Origin: Acidaminococcus fermentans
Lineage (GTDB): Bacteria; Bacillota_C; Negativicutes; Acidaminococcales; Acidaminococcaceae
Direction: 5' to 3'
Length of the DNA stretch: 10,540 nt
NCBI GenBank assembly: GCA_004555735.1
Contig: SFHH01000060.1
Span: forward strand, 1 to 10,540
A program made the position numbers and the translations under genes. The notes under the pieces are model-generated. The model had not been told where the DNA came from. It saw nothing but the letters and a program-made list of their open reading frames with translations, and made no database searches. How positions within the stretch are numbered: the stretch's first letter is position 1; every line of letters begins with the position of its first letter. Shown here piece after piece: positions 1-5,303 of this stretch.

Positions 1-1
1 G

Positions 2-397
2 GCTGCGGCTGTCTATTTTAGGAAAGACTATAAGGTGACCAGCGACTTCCTGGCGGGCAGCATCGGCTGCAATCCGGTGATCGTCCGGAATCTCATGAAA
101 CAGTTGAAAGAGGCCGGGCTGATTTCTGTCCGGCGAGGCCCGGGAGGCATCGAAGTGACCCGTCCTTTGGAACAGATCACTTTCTACGATGTGTATGAAG
201 CAGTGGAGACCAGCAAAGACAAGCTGTTCAATTTCCACGACAGCCCCAATCCTCTGTGCCCGGTAGGTCGGAACATCCACCAGGCCTTGGACGGGAAGCT
301 CCAGGAGATCCAGGACCAGTTCGAAGAGGAACTCCGCAGGCACAATCTGGCGGAAGTGGTAGGGGACCTGGAAAATGCTATCAGGAAGGACTCTTAA
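2..397 (+). CDS. Rrf2-family winged-helix transcriptional regulator (YwnA-like), 5' partial
   Basis: The reading frame is open to the left window edge (131 residues visible), so the true start lies upstream; the GTG at 35 falls inside the winged helix and is not credible as a start. The visible DNA-binding region has the recognition-helix stretch NPVIVRNLMKQLKEAGLI followed by the wing RRGPGGIEV, the Rrf2 signature. The C-terminal part reads PLCPVGRNIHQAL and then an acidic amphipathic helix, as in YwnA-type members. Only one cysteine lies in this C-terminal region, so the three-cysteine Fe-S ligand set of IscR and NsrR is absent, and a redox or metabolite sensor without a cluster is more likely. 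Rrf2 proteins normally have about 140-150 residues, so few residues are missing. A poly-A run follows the stop, but no good terminator hairpin lies before the tRNA promoter. Target genes cannot be inferred. Confidence 0.88.
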   Translation, partial: AAAVYFRKDYKVTSDFLAGSIGCNPVIVRNLMKQLKEAGLISVRRGPGGIEVTRPLEQITFYDVYEAVETSKDKLFNFHDSPNPLCPVGRNIHQALDGKLQEIQDQFEEELRRHNLAEVVGDLENAIRKDS

Positions 398-415
398 AAA
401 AAGTAGAAAAATCCC

Positions 416-444
416 TTGCATCTTTTGGGGTACTCTGCTATAAT
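416..444 (+). promoter_or_regulatory. Sigma-70-type promoter of tRNA-Arg
   Basis: TTGCAT at 416-421 and a consensus TATAAT at 439-444 are separated by 17 nt, with an extended -10 TG at 436-437 (TGCTATAAT). The tRNA starts 18 nt after the -10 box. The near-consensus elements fit a strongly expressed stable RNA. Confidence 0.82.
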
Positions 445-462
445 AACATTCGTTCGGTAAAC

Positions 463-537
463 ACGCCCGTAGCTCAGTGGATAGAGCAACGGCCTCCGGA
501 GCCGTGTGCGGTGGTTCGATTCCACTCGGGCGTACCA
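463..537 (+). tRNA. tRNA-Arg, anticodon CCG
   Basis: A full cloverleaf folds. The acceptor stem pairs 463-469 with 527-533 (7 bp). The D arm is 472-487 with a GCTC/GAGC stem. The anticodon stem pairs 489-493 with 501-505 around the loop CTCCGGA. The T arm is 510-526, with a TTCGATT loop and one G-U pair. The discriminator is A534 and the CCA end is encoded at 535-537. The anticodon CCG at 496-498 reads the arginine codon CGG, which is used frequently in the neighbouring genes. The 4-nt variable loop makes it a class I tRNA. It is a single-gene unit with its own promoter and terminator. Confidence 0.96.
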
Positions 538-548
538 TTTGAAACTTG

Positions 549-584
549 CCTCATAGTTCGCGTCAGCGGGGTATGAGGTTTTTT
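549..584 (+). terminator. Rho-independent terminator of the tRNA-Arg unit
   Basis: CCTCATA (549-555) pairs perfectly with TATGAGG (572-578). A smaller CGC/GCG stem (559-561/566-568) can form inside the loop. Six T residues (579-584) follow at once. The terminator begins 12 nt after the CCA end. Confidence 0.85.
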
Positions 585-608
585 GTTATCCTAGGCTCTT
601 TTTTCAGA

Positions 609-637
609 TAACTGGGCAAAGGAAAAAGTGCTATAAT
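609..637 (+). promoter_or_regulatory. Extended -10 promoter of the thioesterase operon
   Basis: TATAAT at 632-637 is preceded by TGC, giving the same TGCTATAAT string as the tRNA promoter. The hexamer 17 nt upstream (TAACTG, 609-614) is a poor -35 match, so the promoter would depend on the extended -10 element. It lies about 60 nt before the chosen start of the next gene. Confidence 0.65.
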
Positions 638-696
638 AAAAAAGTTGTCAATCCATGGGAAGCAGATGCCCCATGAGGGAGAAAAGAGGTTATGCC

Positions 697-1119
697 GTGG
701 TTAGTATCACAGATCGTGTGCGCTTTTCAGAAACTGATTTGATGGCAGTGGTCCATCATACCAATTATCTGCGCTGGTTCGAAATGGGGCGTGTGGCCTA
801 TTTCCGTCAGGCCGGGATCGACCTGAATCAGCTGCGGGAAGCTGGGTATATGGTCCCCATCGTCGAAGTCCAATGCAAATACCGTCAGTCAGCCCGTTTC
901 GATGATGTGTATGAGATCCAGACCACGCTGACGGCCTGCAGCCGGGCCATGATCCAGTTCAGCTACCGGGTCCTCCGGAAAGCGGATGGTGCGCTGCTGG
1001 CGGAAGGCCGTTCCAAGAACGCCTTCGTGAATCTGGAGGGGAAAGTGGAACGGCTGGCACCCAAGTATTATGAAAAACTGCAGCAGCTGGCTGCACAAGA
1101 AAGGGAGATCCAAGCATGA
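697..1119 (+). CDS. YbgC/FadM-family hotdog acyl-CoA thioesterase
   Basis: This is a 140-residue single-domain hotdog protein of the 4-hydroxybenzoyl-CoA thioesterase family, predicted to hydrolyse an acyl-CoA or acyl-carrier thioester in the cytoplasm; the substrate is not determinable. The N-terminal signature RFSETDLMAVVHHTNYLRWFE carries the catalytic-type Asp13, followed by the aromatic/His segment and the long central helix EMGRVAYFRQAGID. The GTG start at 697 is chosen because AAAGAGG sits 7 nt upstream and the protein then begins right at the first strand. ATG codons at 655 and 673 are in frame but lack a ribosome binding site and would add residues unusual for the family. It is the first gene of a tightly coupled three-gene unit and overlaps the next gene by 4 nt (ATGA). 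In E. coli ybgC sits beside tol-pal; no such genes are visible here. Confidence 0.88.
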   Translation: MVSITDRVRFSETDLMAVVHHTNYLRWFEMGRVAYFRQAGIDLNQLREAGYMVPIVEVQCKYRQSARFDDVYEIQTTLTACSRAMIQFSYRVLRKADGALLAEGRSKNAFVNLEGKVERLAPKYYEKLQQLAAQEREIQA

Positions 1120-1655
1120 TCAATGTGATTTTACTGATCCTGGGACTGTGTGTCCTGGGCCTTTTGGTGATGACCGTCTACGCGGCCCTGAAACCCACCG
1201 ATGCCACTCGCGTGGTGGTGGAGGAAAAGACTCCGCTGAAACTGGAGTACCTGGACCATGACAAAGCCGTACTGTCTTTTGAGGTGCCCCTCCGGAACAA
1301 GAGCCCGGAAAGTGCTGCCGTGACGGACTGCTTCGTCCGTCCCTATCTGCCCCAGGAACAGTTCCCGGATGCCTGGTGCACCGGCAACGTGGAAAAAAGC
1401 GACCGGCGCCGGAACGACCATTATTTCGAAGCCCTGGTACTGAAAGAATGGTCCGAATGGACCCTGATCGTCACACTGACCCTCCGGGCCCGGAACGGCA
1501 AGGATATGCGGGACATCCTGAACCGGATGGTGGATATGGATGCGGCCATCTTCGTCTGCGGTGTAGGCAGGAAAGCCCATTATGTGCGGAAATATTTCTT
1601 CACCGTCTTTGCGGATGAACTGAAAAAACTGGCAGGGGGTGCCTACAATGGCTGA
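1116..1655 (+). CDS. Small membrane-anchored protein of unknown function
   Basis: The 179-residue protein has a hydrophobic N-terminal segment (about residues 2-23) without a lipobox or clear cleavage site, so it is probably a single-pass anchor. The rest is soluble, rich in beta-type hydrophobic alternation and charged residues, with four cysteines in the soluble part (near FVRPYL, WCTGN and VCGVG). I do not recognise the family. Its ATG overlaps the thioesterase stop (ATGA) and its 3' end overlaps the next gene by 8 nt, so translation of the three genes is likely coupled and a shared role is plausible. The segment from about residue 42 (SFEVPLRNKSPESAAV) resembles an immunoglobulin-like or CARDB-like beta domain only in general pattern; this is a weak impression. 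Confidence 0.82.
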   Translation: MINVILLILGLCVLGLLVMTVYAALKPTDATRVVVEEKTPLKLEYLDHDKAVLSFEVPLRNKSPESAAVTDCFVRPYLPQEQFPDAWCTGNVEKSDRRRNDHYFEALVLKEWSEWTLIVTLTLRARNGKDMRDILNRMVDMDAAIFVCGVGRKAHYVRKYFFTVFADELKKLAGGAYNG

Positions 1656-2292
1656 GAAATATGAAATCGTTCCTATTCCTACCCGGATCCTCACCGTCCA
1701 TGACAATATCGTGGACGCGGTACGGGAATTCGGCGGCGACAAGATCGGTCCCCGGGACGTGGTCTGTGTAGCGGAAAGTGTAGTGGCCATCACCCAGAAT
1801 CGGGCCATCCGTCCTGAGACCCTGAAGATTTCCTTTGCCGCCAAAGTCCTGAGCCAGCTCTTCCCCGGAGTGGGGAGCATCGGGAACTGGTCTGCTATGC
1901 AGAGCCTGCTCAATGAATCCGGCACCCTGAAGGTGCTGTTCGCTGTGGTGGTGGGCTTCTTCGCCAAATGCCTGGGCAGGAACGGGGTGTTCTACCAGCT
2001 GGGCGGGGAACAGGCCCGGCTCATCGACGACATCACCGGCACCATGCCTCCTTATGATAAGCACATCGTCCTGGGCCCCAAGAACCCGGTACGGGTCTCC
2101 GAAAGCATCAAAGCGGGGCTGGGCTGCTTCGGGGCGGCGGTAGCGGACGTGAACGACCTGAAACGGTCCTGCTGCCTGGGCTGTACCAAAGGAGTGGATC
2201 CTCGTCTGGTAGAAAAGATCCTCATCGACAACCCCTTCGGCAACGACAGCCAGAAGACGCCGATCTGTGTGATCAAGAATTATATCGACTAA
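1648..2292 (+). CDS. CofE-like protein (coenzyme F420-0:L-glutamate ligase family)
   Basis: The 214-residue protein matches the F420-0:gamma-glutamyl ligase fold family (CofE) in overall layout: an N-terminal IPIPTRILTVHDNI segment, the stretch DVVCVAESVVAITQ, and a conserved C-terminal block DNPFGNDSQKTPICVIKNY. True CofE adds glutamates to coenzyme F420-0 using GTP. No other F420 genes are in the window and Firmicutes generally lack F420, so the actual reaction is probably different. The cysteine cluster CCLGC (C175, C176, C179) lies just before the VDPRLVEKIL helix and could bind a metal, which is my inference. ATG 1648 is chosen over the upstream in-frame GTG 1639 because AGGGGGT lies 8 nt before it. 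The gene overlaps the preceding one by 8 nt and is the last of the operon. Confidence 0.8.
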   Translation: MAEKYEIVPIPTRILTVHDNIVDAVREFGGDKIGPRDVVCVAESVVAITQNRAIRPETLKISFAAKVLSQLFPGVGSIGNWSAMQSLLNESGTLKVLFAVVVGFFAKCLGRNGVFYQLGGEQARLIDDITGTMPPYDKHIVLGPKNPVRVSESIKAGLGCFGAAVADVNDLKRSCCLGCTKGVDPRLVEKILIDNPFGNDSQKTPICVIKNYID

Positions 2293-2307
2293 GGGCTAAC
2301 GCATAAC

Positions 2308-2435
2308 CCCTGAGCGCCATAGCAGGCCATCTGCTTTGTCAGGAGGGATTTGGAAGCCGGGTATATACCGCCGTGTATTATGCCCAACTTCCAAATCCCT
2401 CCTTTCGCGCATCTGACCTACTCTGACGCTCAGGG
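2308..2435. repeat. Long imperfect palindrome (intergenic hairpin element)
   Basis: The core is a perfect 16-bp inverted repeat: AGGAGGGATTTGGAAG (2341-2356) with CTTCCAAATCCCTCCT (2388-2403). It continues inward through a 2x2 internal loop and a GGG/CCC plus A/T stem. An outer 9-bp arm, CCCTGAGCG (2308-2316) with CGCTCAGGG (2427-2435), pairs in register with many partial matches in between. Together this makes a single foldback of about 128 nt. There is no open reading frame of note inside. It resembles a palindromic intergenic repeat or degenerate MITE more than a terminator, because no T-tract follows. Confidence 0.75.
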
Positions 2436-2488
2436 AAGCAATCGGGGGTACTATGCCACGAACCAAATTCCGCGCTTTCGCGCATCTG
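2391..2488. repeat. Two diverged direct copies of a 25-26 nt module
   Basis: The modules are at 2391-2415 and 2463-2488. Both begin CCAAAT(C/T)CC and end in the identical 14-mer CTTTCGCGCATCTG (2402-2415 and 2475-2488), differing by one base and one short indel. The first copy is the right arm of the long palindrome. The second is the left arm of another imperfect hairpin. Confidence 0.7.
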
Positions 2489-2525
2489 GGCATATCTTGT
2501 GCGCCTGGAAGAGATCGGGAATTTG
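2464..2525. repeat. Second imperfect intergenic hairpin
   Basis: CAAATTCC (2464-2471) pairs with GGAATTTG (2518-2525). Inside, GCGCA (2480-2484) pairs with TGCGC (2500-2504). The outer arms echo the first palindrome (GGATTTGG/CCAAATCC), so this looks like a decayed relative of that element. Confidence 0.55.
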
Positions 2526-2544
2526 TAGAAATAAAATGTTCAAG

Positions 2545-2560
2545 GCCGGCGTATGCCGGC
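2545..2560. repeat. GCCGGC-GTAT-GCCGGC hairpin
   Basis: Two GCCGGC hexamers (2545-2550, 2555-2560) flank the loop GTAT. The following CCGGCTTCCA (2556-2565) is the exact reverse complement of TGGAAGCCGG at 2351-2360 in the long palindrome, linking the two structures as related repeat material. Confidence 0.6.
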
Positions 2561-2569
2561 TTCCATCGG

Positions 2570-2599
2570 CCAGTGACCAGTGACAATATGACCAGTGAC
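2570..2599. repeat. Short CCAGTGAC tandem-type repeats
   Basis: CCAGTGAC occurs at 2570-2577, 2577-2584 (7-nt period) and 2592-2599, with AATATGA between the second and third copies. They lie directly before the terminator-like hairpin. Confidence 0.65.
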
Positions 2600-2631
2600 A
2601 GGAAAAAGTTCCCGTCAGGGAACTTTTTCCT
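2600..2631 (+). terminator. Perfect 14-bp hairpin, probable terminator of the CofE-like operon
   Basis: The arm 2600-2613 pairs without mismatch with 2618-2631 around the loop GTCA. The lower stem is A-rich on the 5' side and T-rich on the 3' side (CTTTTTCC), so it could act in both directions. The T-run is inside the stem rather than after it, which makes termination strength uncertain. It separates the mosaic spacer from the rdgB promoter region. Confidence 0.55.
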
Positions 2632-2632
2632 C

Positions 2633-2661
2633 TGGATTTATCTCCCTACAACAGGTACAAT
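2633..2661 (+). promoter_or_regulatory. Possible promoter of the rdgB operon
   Basis: TACAAT (2656-2661) is a fair -10 box lying 28 nt before the rdgB ATG. The hexamer 17 nt upstream (TGGATT, 2633-2638) is weak. The call rests mainly on position between the terminator-like hairpin and a well-placed ribosome binding site. Confidence 0.35.
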
Positions 2662-2689
2662 AACAGTTATAGAAAAGGTAGGTGAAACG

Positions 2690-3283
2690 ATGTTGGAAGT
2701 TGTAATCGCAACCCATAACCTGGGCAAAGTAGAGGAATTCAAGTCGCTGATGGATGAACTCGGCATCACCTTTACCTGCCTCAGTGATTATCCGCCCGTC
2801 CCGGAACCGGAGGAAACGGGCCGGACTTTTGCGGCCAATGCCCGGCTGAAGGCCCGGTACTATGCCAAAGCCCTGGGCAAGGTATGCCTGGCTGACGATT
2901 CCGGGCTGGAAGTCCTGAGCCTGAAAGGAGCCCCCGGTGTCCGGTCCGCCCGTTATGCCGGGGAAAAAGCCACGGATGAAGAGAACAACAATCTGCTCCT
3001 GGCCAATATGAAGATGCAGGTCCGGCGGAATTGTCGGTTCTTCTGCGCCCTGGCCATGGCCAATCCGGAAGGACGGATCCTGGCGGAGAGCGCCGGGATC
3101 TGTGACGGGATCCTCCTCCATGAGCCCCATGGGACCAATGGATTCGGCTATGATCCCCTGTTCTGGTCCACAGAACTCCATAAGCCCTTGGGGGAAGCCA
3201 CCATGGAAGAAAAGAATGGCATCAGCCACCGGGCCAAGGCCATCCGGAAGCTGGTGAACCAATGGAAAAGGATGAACAAATGA
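2690..3283 (+). CDS. rdgB: XTP/dITP diphosphatase (RdgB/HAM1 family)
   Basis: The 197-residue protein hydrolyses non-canonical purine nucleoside triphosphates (XTP, dITP, ITP) to monophosphates and pyrophosphate, keeping deaminated bases out of nucleic acids. Family motifs occur in order: ATHNLGKVEEF (residues 7-17), the substrate loop TGRTFAANARLKA (43-55), the catalytic LADDSG with Asp69-Asp70 (67-72), SARYAG (86-91), GFGYDP (151-156) and SHRAKAI (179-185). Length matches the family. The ATG at 2690 is chosen because AGGTAGGTG precedes it and the protein starts at the canonical first strand; the frame remains open back to 2453, but that stretch translates repeat DNA. The gene overlaps the following phosphoesterase by 4 nt, a pairing common in Firmicutes. 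Confidence 0.95.
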   Translation: MLEVVIATHNLGKVEEFKSLMDELGITFTCLSDYPPVPEPEETGRTFAANARLKARYYAKALGKVCLADDSGLEVLSLKGAPGVRSARYAGEKATDEENNNLLLANMKMQVRRNCRFFCALAMANPEGRILAESAGICDGILLHEPHGTNGFGYDPLFWSTELHKPLGEATMEEKNGISHRAKAIRKLVNQWKRMNK

Positions 3284-3762
3284 AGATCGGCGTGGTCAGT
3301 GATACCCACGGAGATCTCCATGCCCTGGAGGCCGTCCTGGATCAGGCCGGGGAAGTGGATCTCTGGCTCCATGCCGGAGATTACAGCCAGGACGCCCCTT
3401 TCCTCGAAGAGGCTTCCGGGATCCCGGTCTATGCGGTCTGCGGCAACTGTGACAGCTATGAGGATCGGGCTCCGGCGGAACTGGTGACGAAACAGCTGGG
3501 GTTCACCCTGGCCATGACCCACGGCCACCGGTATGTCCGGTACAACGACTGGAGCCGGCTCTTCTACTGGGGGGAAGAAAAAAAGGCGGATGTGGTGATC
3601 TTCGGCCATATCCATATCCCGGTGGACCGGGAAGAAGACGGCATCCTGCTGATCAATCCGGGAAGCCCCAGCCGTCCCCGGAACGGGGTGCCCAGTTTCG
3701 GCATCCTGACCCTGGAGACGGGGAAAAAACCGGTGTTTGAAGTACATACACTGCGTGTGTAA
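3280..3762 (+). CDS. YfcE/MJ0936-like metallophosphoesterase
   Basis: A 160-residue calcineurin-like phosphoesterase of the small YfcE family, a metal-dependent (usually Mn or Ni) phosphodiesterase whose natural substrate is unclear. The full metal-ligand set is visible: SDTHGD (Asp8, His10), HAGD (Asp34), GNCD (Asn56), THGH (His81) and GHIHIP (His110, His112), with the conserved NPGSPSRPR loop after them. The start at 3280 overlaps the rdgB stop (ATGA) and has AAGGA about 8 nt upstream; the in-frame ATG at 3262 would lie inside rdgB and lacks a good ribosome binding site. Coupling to rdgB suggests co-expression and perhaps a shared role in nucleotide metabolism, which is an inference. Confidence 0.92.
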   Translation: MKIGVVSDTHGDLHALEAVLDQAGEVDLWLHAGDYSQDAPFLEEASGIPVYAVCGNCDSYEDRAPAELVTKQLGFTLAMTHGHRYVRYNDWSRLFYWGEEKKADVVIFGHIHIPVDREEDGILLINPGSPSRPRNGVPSFGILTLETGKKPVFEVHTLRV

Positions 3763-3780
3763 GGAAAGGAGCTTCGTAAA

Positions 3781-5031
3781 ATGGCAAATACGGAAGAACT
3801 GAACAAAGAGGCACTGGAACTCCATGCCAAAAACCATGGGAAGCTGGAGGTGCGCTGTAAGGTGCCTCTGGAAAATGGCCATGATCTGTCCCTGGCTTAT
3901 ACTCCGGGGGTAGCCGAACCCTGCCGGAAGATCAAAGAAAATCCGGACCTGTCTTTTGAATATACCTGGCGGGGCAATATGGTAGCTGTGATCAGCGACG
4001 GCACCCGGGTCCTGGGATTGGGCGATATCGGACCGGAAGCGGCCATGCCCGTCATGGAAGGGAAGGCCGTGCTGTACAAGAAGTTCGGGGATGTGGATTC
4101 CGTGCCCATCTGCATCGATGCCAAGGATCCTGACGAATTCGTCAATATCGTGGAAAGACTCCAGCCTTCTTTCGGGGGCATCAACCTGGAAGACATCTCT
4201 TCTCCCAAATGCTATGCGGTAGAAGCGGAACTGATCAAACGGTGCAAGATCCCTGTCTTCCATGATGACCAGCATGGGACGGCCATCATCGCCTGCGCAG
4301 CTGTCCTGGGGGCCCTGCGCTATGTGAAGAAGGACATCGACAAGGTAAAAGTGGTGGTCAACGGCTGCGGTGCTGCCGGTTCTGCCATCGGCAAACTGCT
4401 GGTGCGCCTGGGTGTGAAAGACCTGACCATGATCGACGTCCACGGGGCTGTCTATGAAGGCCGTCCAGGAGAGATGGACATGGCCACCGCGTATCTGGCC
4501 CGTGTCACCAACCAGCGCCATTACCAGGGCGATCTGAAAGGGGCCGTAAAGGGAGCCGATGTGCTCCTGGGAGTTTCGGCTCCCCGGCTGTTCACCAAAG
4601 AAGTGATCCAGAGCATGAACGAGGATGCCATCGTTTTCGCCCTGGCCAATCCGGTGCCGGAAACCACCTATGAAGAAGCCAAAGCAGACGGGGCTGCCGT
4701 AGCCGGGACGGGCCGGAGCGATGCGCCCAACCAGGTGAACAATGTGTGCGTGTTCCCTGGAGTATTCCGGGGAGCCCTGGATGTGCGGGCTTCTGCCATC
4801 ACGGAAGAGATGAAAGTGGCTGCGGTGAAAGCTATCACTGGCTTGATCCCTGATGACGAACTCCGGGAAGACTATGTGGTGCCCGGCGCCTTCGACCGGC
4901 GGATAGTCCCGGCCATCGCCGCTGCTGTAGCCAAAGTGGCCATGGAACAAGGAATCGCCCGGATCAAACGGGACCCGGAAGACATCCGGAAAGAAGCCGC
5001 AGAACGGGTGGCACGGAACTGGAATGCATGA
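3781..5031 (+). CDS. Malic enzyme (malate dehydrogenase, oxaloacetate-decarboxylating; probably NAD-linked)
   Basis: The 416-residue cytoplasmic enzyme converts L-malate to pyruvate and CO2 with reduction of a nicotinamide cofactor. It is the short bacterial form without the phosphotransacetylase-like tail of MaeB. Catalytic Tyr40 lies in LAYTPGVAEPC and catalytic Lys95 in EGKAVLYK. Metal ligands are Glu137/Asp138 (NLEDIS) and Asp162/Asp163 (FHDDQHGTA). The Rossmann motif is NGCGAAGSAIG (194-204), and the strand ending MIDVHG places Asp219 where an acidic residue favours NAD over NADP; cofactor choice is therefore inferred. The ribosome binding site AAAGGAG lies about 9 nt before the ATG. The gene begins 18 nt after the phosphoesterase stop without a visible promoter, so it probably belongs to the rdgB transcript. 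A GC-rich hairpin follows the stop directly. Confidence 0.94.
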   Translation: MANTEELNKEALELHAKNHGKLEVRCKVPLENGHDLSLAYTPGVAEPCRKIKENPDLSFEYTWRGNMVAVISDGTRVLGLGDIGPEAAMPVMEGKAVLYKKFGDVDSVPICIDAKDPDEFVNIVERLQPSFGGINLEDISSPKCYAVEAELIKRCKIPVFHDDQHGTAIIACAAVLGALRYVKKDIDKVKVVVNGCGAAGSAIGKLLVRLGVKDLTMIDVHGAVYEGRPGEMDMATAYLARVTNQRHYQGDLKGAVKGADVLLGVSAPRLFTKEVIQSMNEDAIVFALANPVPETTYEEAKADGAAVAGTGRSDAPNQVNNVCVFPGVFRGALDVRASAITEEMKVAAVKAITGLIPDDELREDYVVPGAFDRRIVPAIAAAVAKVAMEQGIARIKRDPEDIRKEAAERVARNWNA

Positions 5032-5052
5032 GGCTGTCACGAAGTGACAGCC
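5032..5052 (+). repeat. GGCTGTCAC hairpin directly after the malic enzyme stop
   Basis: GGCTGTCAC (5032-5040) pairs perfectly with GTGACAGCC (5044-5052) around GAA, starting at the first base after the TGA. There is no T-tract after it, so it is not a canonical intrinsic terminator; it could protect the 3' end or act in Rho-assisted termination. Confidence 0.65.
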
Positions 5053-5064
5053 GGGGTCGCGAGC

Positions 5065-5256
5065 CGCGGGTCACGGGTCCCGGGCTTAGATTGCTGAAAG
5101 CGTTAGCTCCGTTTCTTGTCTTCCAGAGCGACAGGAAGACAGGATAACGCATAAAAATCAAATGGAAACACAGAACGGGAAGCGTATCCTTGGAGAAACA
5201 GACCGGACTTTTGCCATGGCAGGGACCGGCCCGCGACTCATGGCTCGTGACCCGCG
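5065..5256. repeat. Inverted repeat pair CGCGGGTCACG / CGTGACCCGCG
   Basis: The 11-mer at 5065-5075 is the exact reverse complement of 5246-5256, about 170 nt apart. The surrounding GC-rich sequence (CGAGCC at 5060-5065 against GGCTCG at 5242-5247) adds further matches. It could bring together the ends of the whole spacer upstream of metQ. Confidence 0.6.
5100..5150. repeat. Imperfect hairpin in the metQ upstream spacer
   Basis: GCGTTA (5100-5105) pairs with TAACGC (5145-5150), and TGTCTTCC (5117-5124) pairs perfectly with GGAAGACA (5134-5141). The inner stem extends to 11 bp with one G-T pair, and the left side has an 8-nt bulge. The 10-mer TAACGCATAA (5145-5154) also occurs at 2297-2306, next to the first intergenic palindrome. 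Confidence 0.55.
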
Positions 5257-5259
5257 AAC

Positions 5260-5283
5260 GGCTGCTTTCTGCAGAAAGCAGCC
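5260..5283 (+). promoter_or_regulatory. Perfect 24-bp palindrome just upstream of the metQ ribosome binding site
   Basis: GGCTGCTTTCTG followed by its exact reverse complement, centred on CTGCAG, ends 3 nt before the ribosome binding site AAAGGAGG (5287-5294). It could be an operator for a dimeric repressor or an mRNA hairpin affecting ribosome access. No T-tract follows, so it is not a leader terminator. Confidence 0.5.
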
Positions 5284-5303
5284 TCTAAAGGAGGAAAAGA
5301 ACG

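Noticed and set aside
463..537. tRNA gene as an integration site for a mobile element
   Set aside because: No integrase gene and no repeated copy of the tRNA 3' end were seen downstream; the following DNA is ordinary operon sequence.
655..696. Longer start (ATG 655 or 673) for the thioesterase
   Set aside because: Neither has a ribosome binding site, while GTG 697 has AAAGAGG at 7 nt and gives a normal family N-terminus.
2341..2403. Insertion sequence or complete transposon at the long palindrome
   Set aside because: The inverted repeats enclose only about 30 nt, with no transposase and no clear target duplication. At most it is a small non-autonomous palindromic element.
2562..2600. CRISPR-like repeats (CCAGTGAC)
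   Set aside because: The repeats are 8 nt with almost no spacers, far too short for a CRISPR array, and no cas genes are present.
2453..2689. N-terminal extension of rdgB by 79 residues
   Set aside because: The frame is open, but the translation comes from repeat DNA, the extension has no RdgB homology pattern, and ATG 2690 has the proper ribosome binding site and family-typical start.
3148..5040. A 630-codon open frame on the minus strand
   Set aside because: It lies antisense to rdgB's end, the phosphoesterase and malic enzyme, which all have complete family motifs. The translation is low-complexity (His/Phe/Asp-rich) with no recognisable domain, as expected for a GC-rich shadow frame.
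5205..5260. AGGGACCGGCCCG resembles the core of a SAM-I (S-box) riboswitch, and AGGGACC...CCGCG faintly resembles a T-box, upstream of metQ
   Set aside because: The other conserved elements (ATCAAGAG and GGCAACC for the S-box; the TGG-N bulge and stem I motifs for the T-box) are missing and no leader terminator follows. A cmsearch with the Rfam SAM and T-box models would settle it; a significant full-length hit would overturn this rejection.
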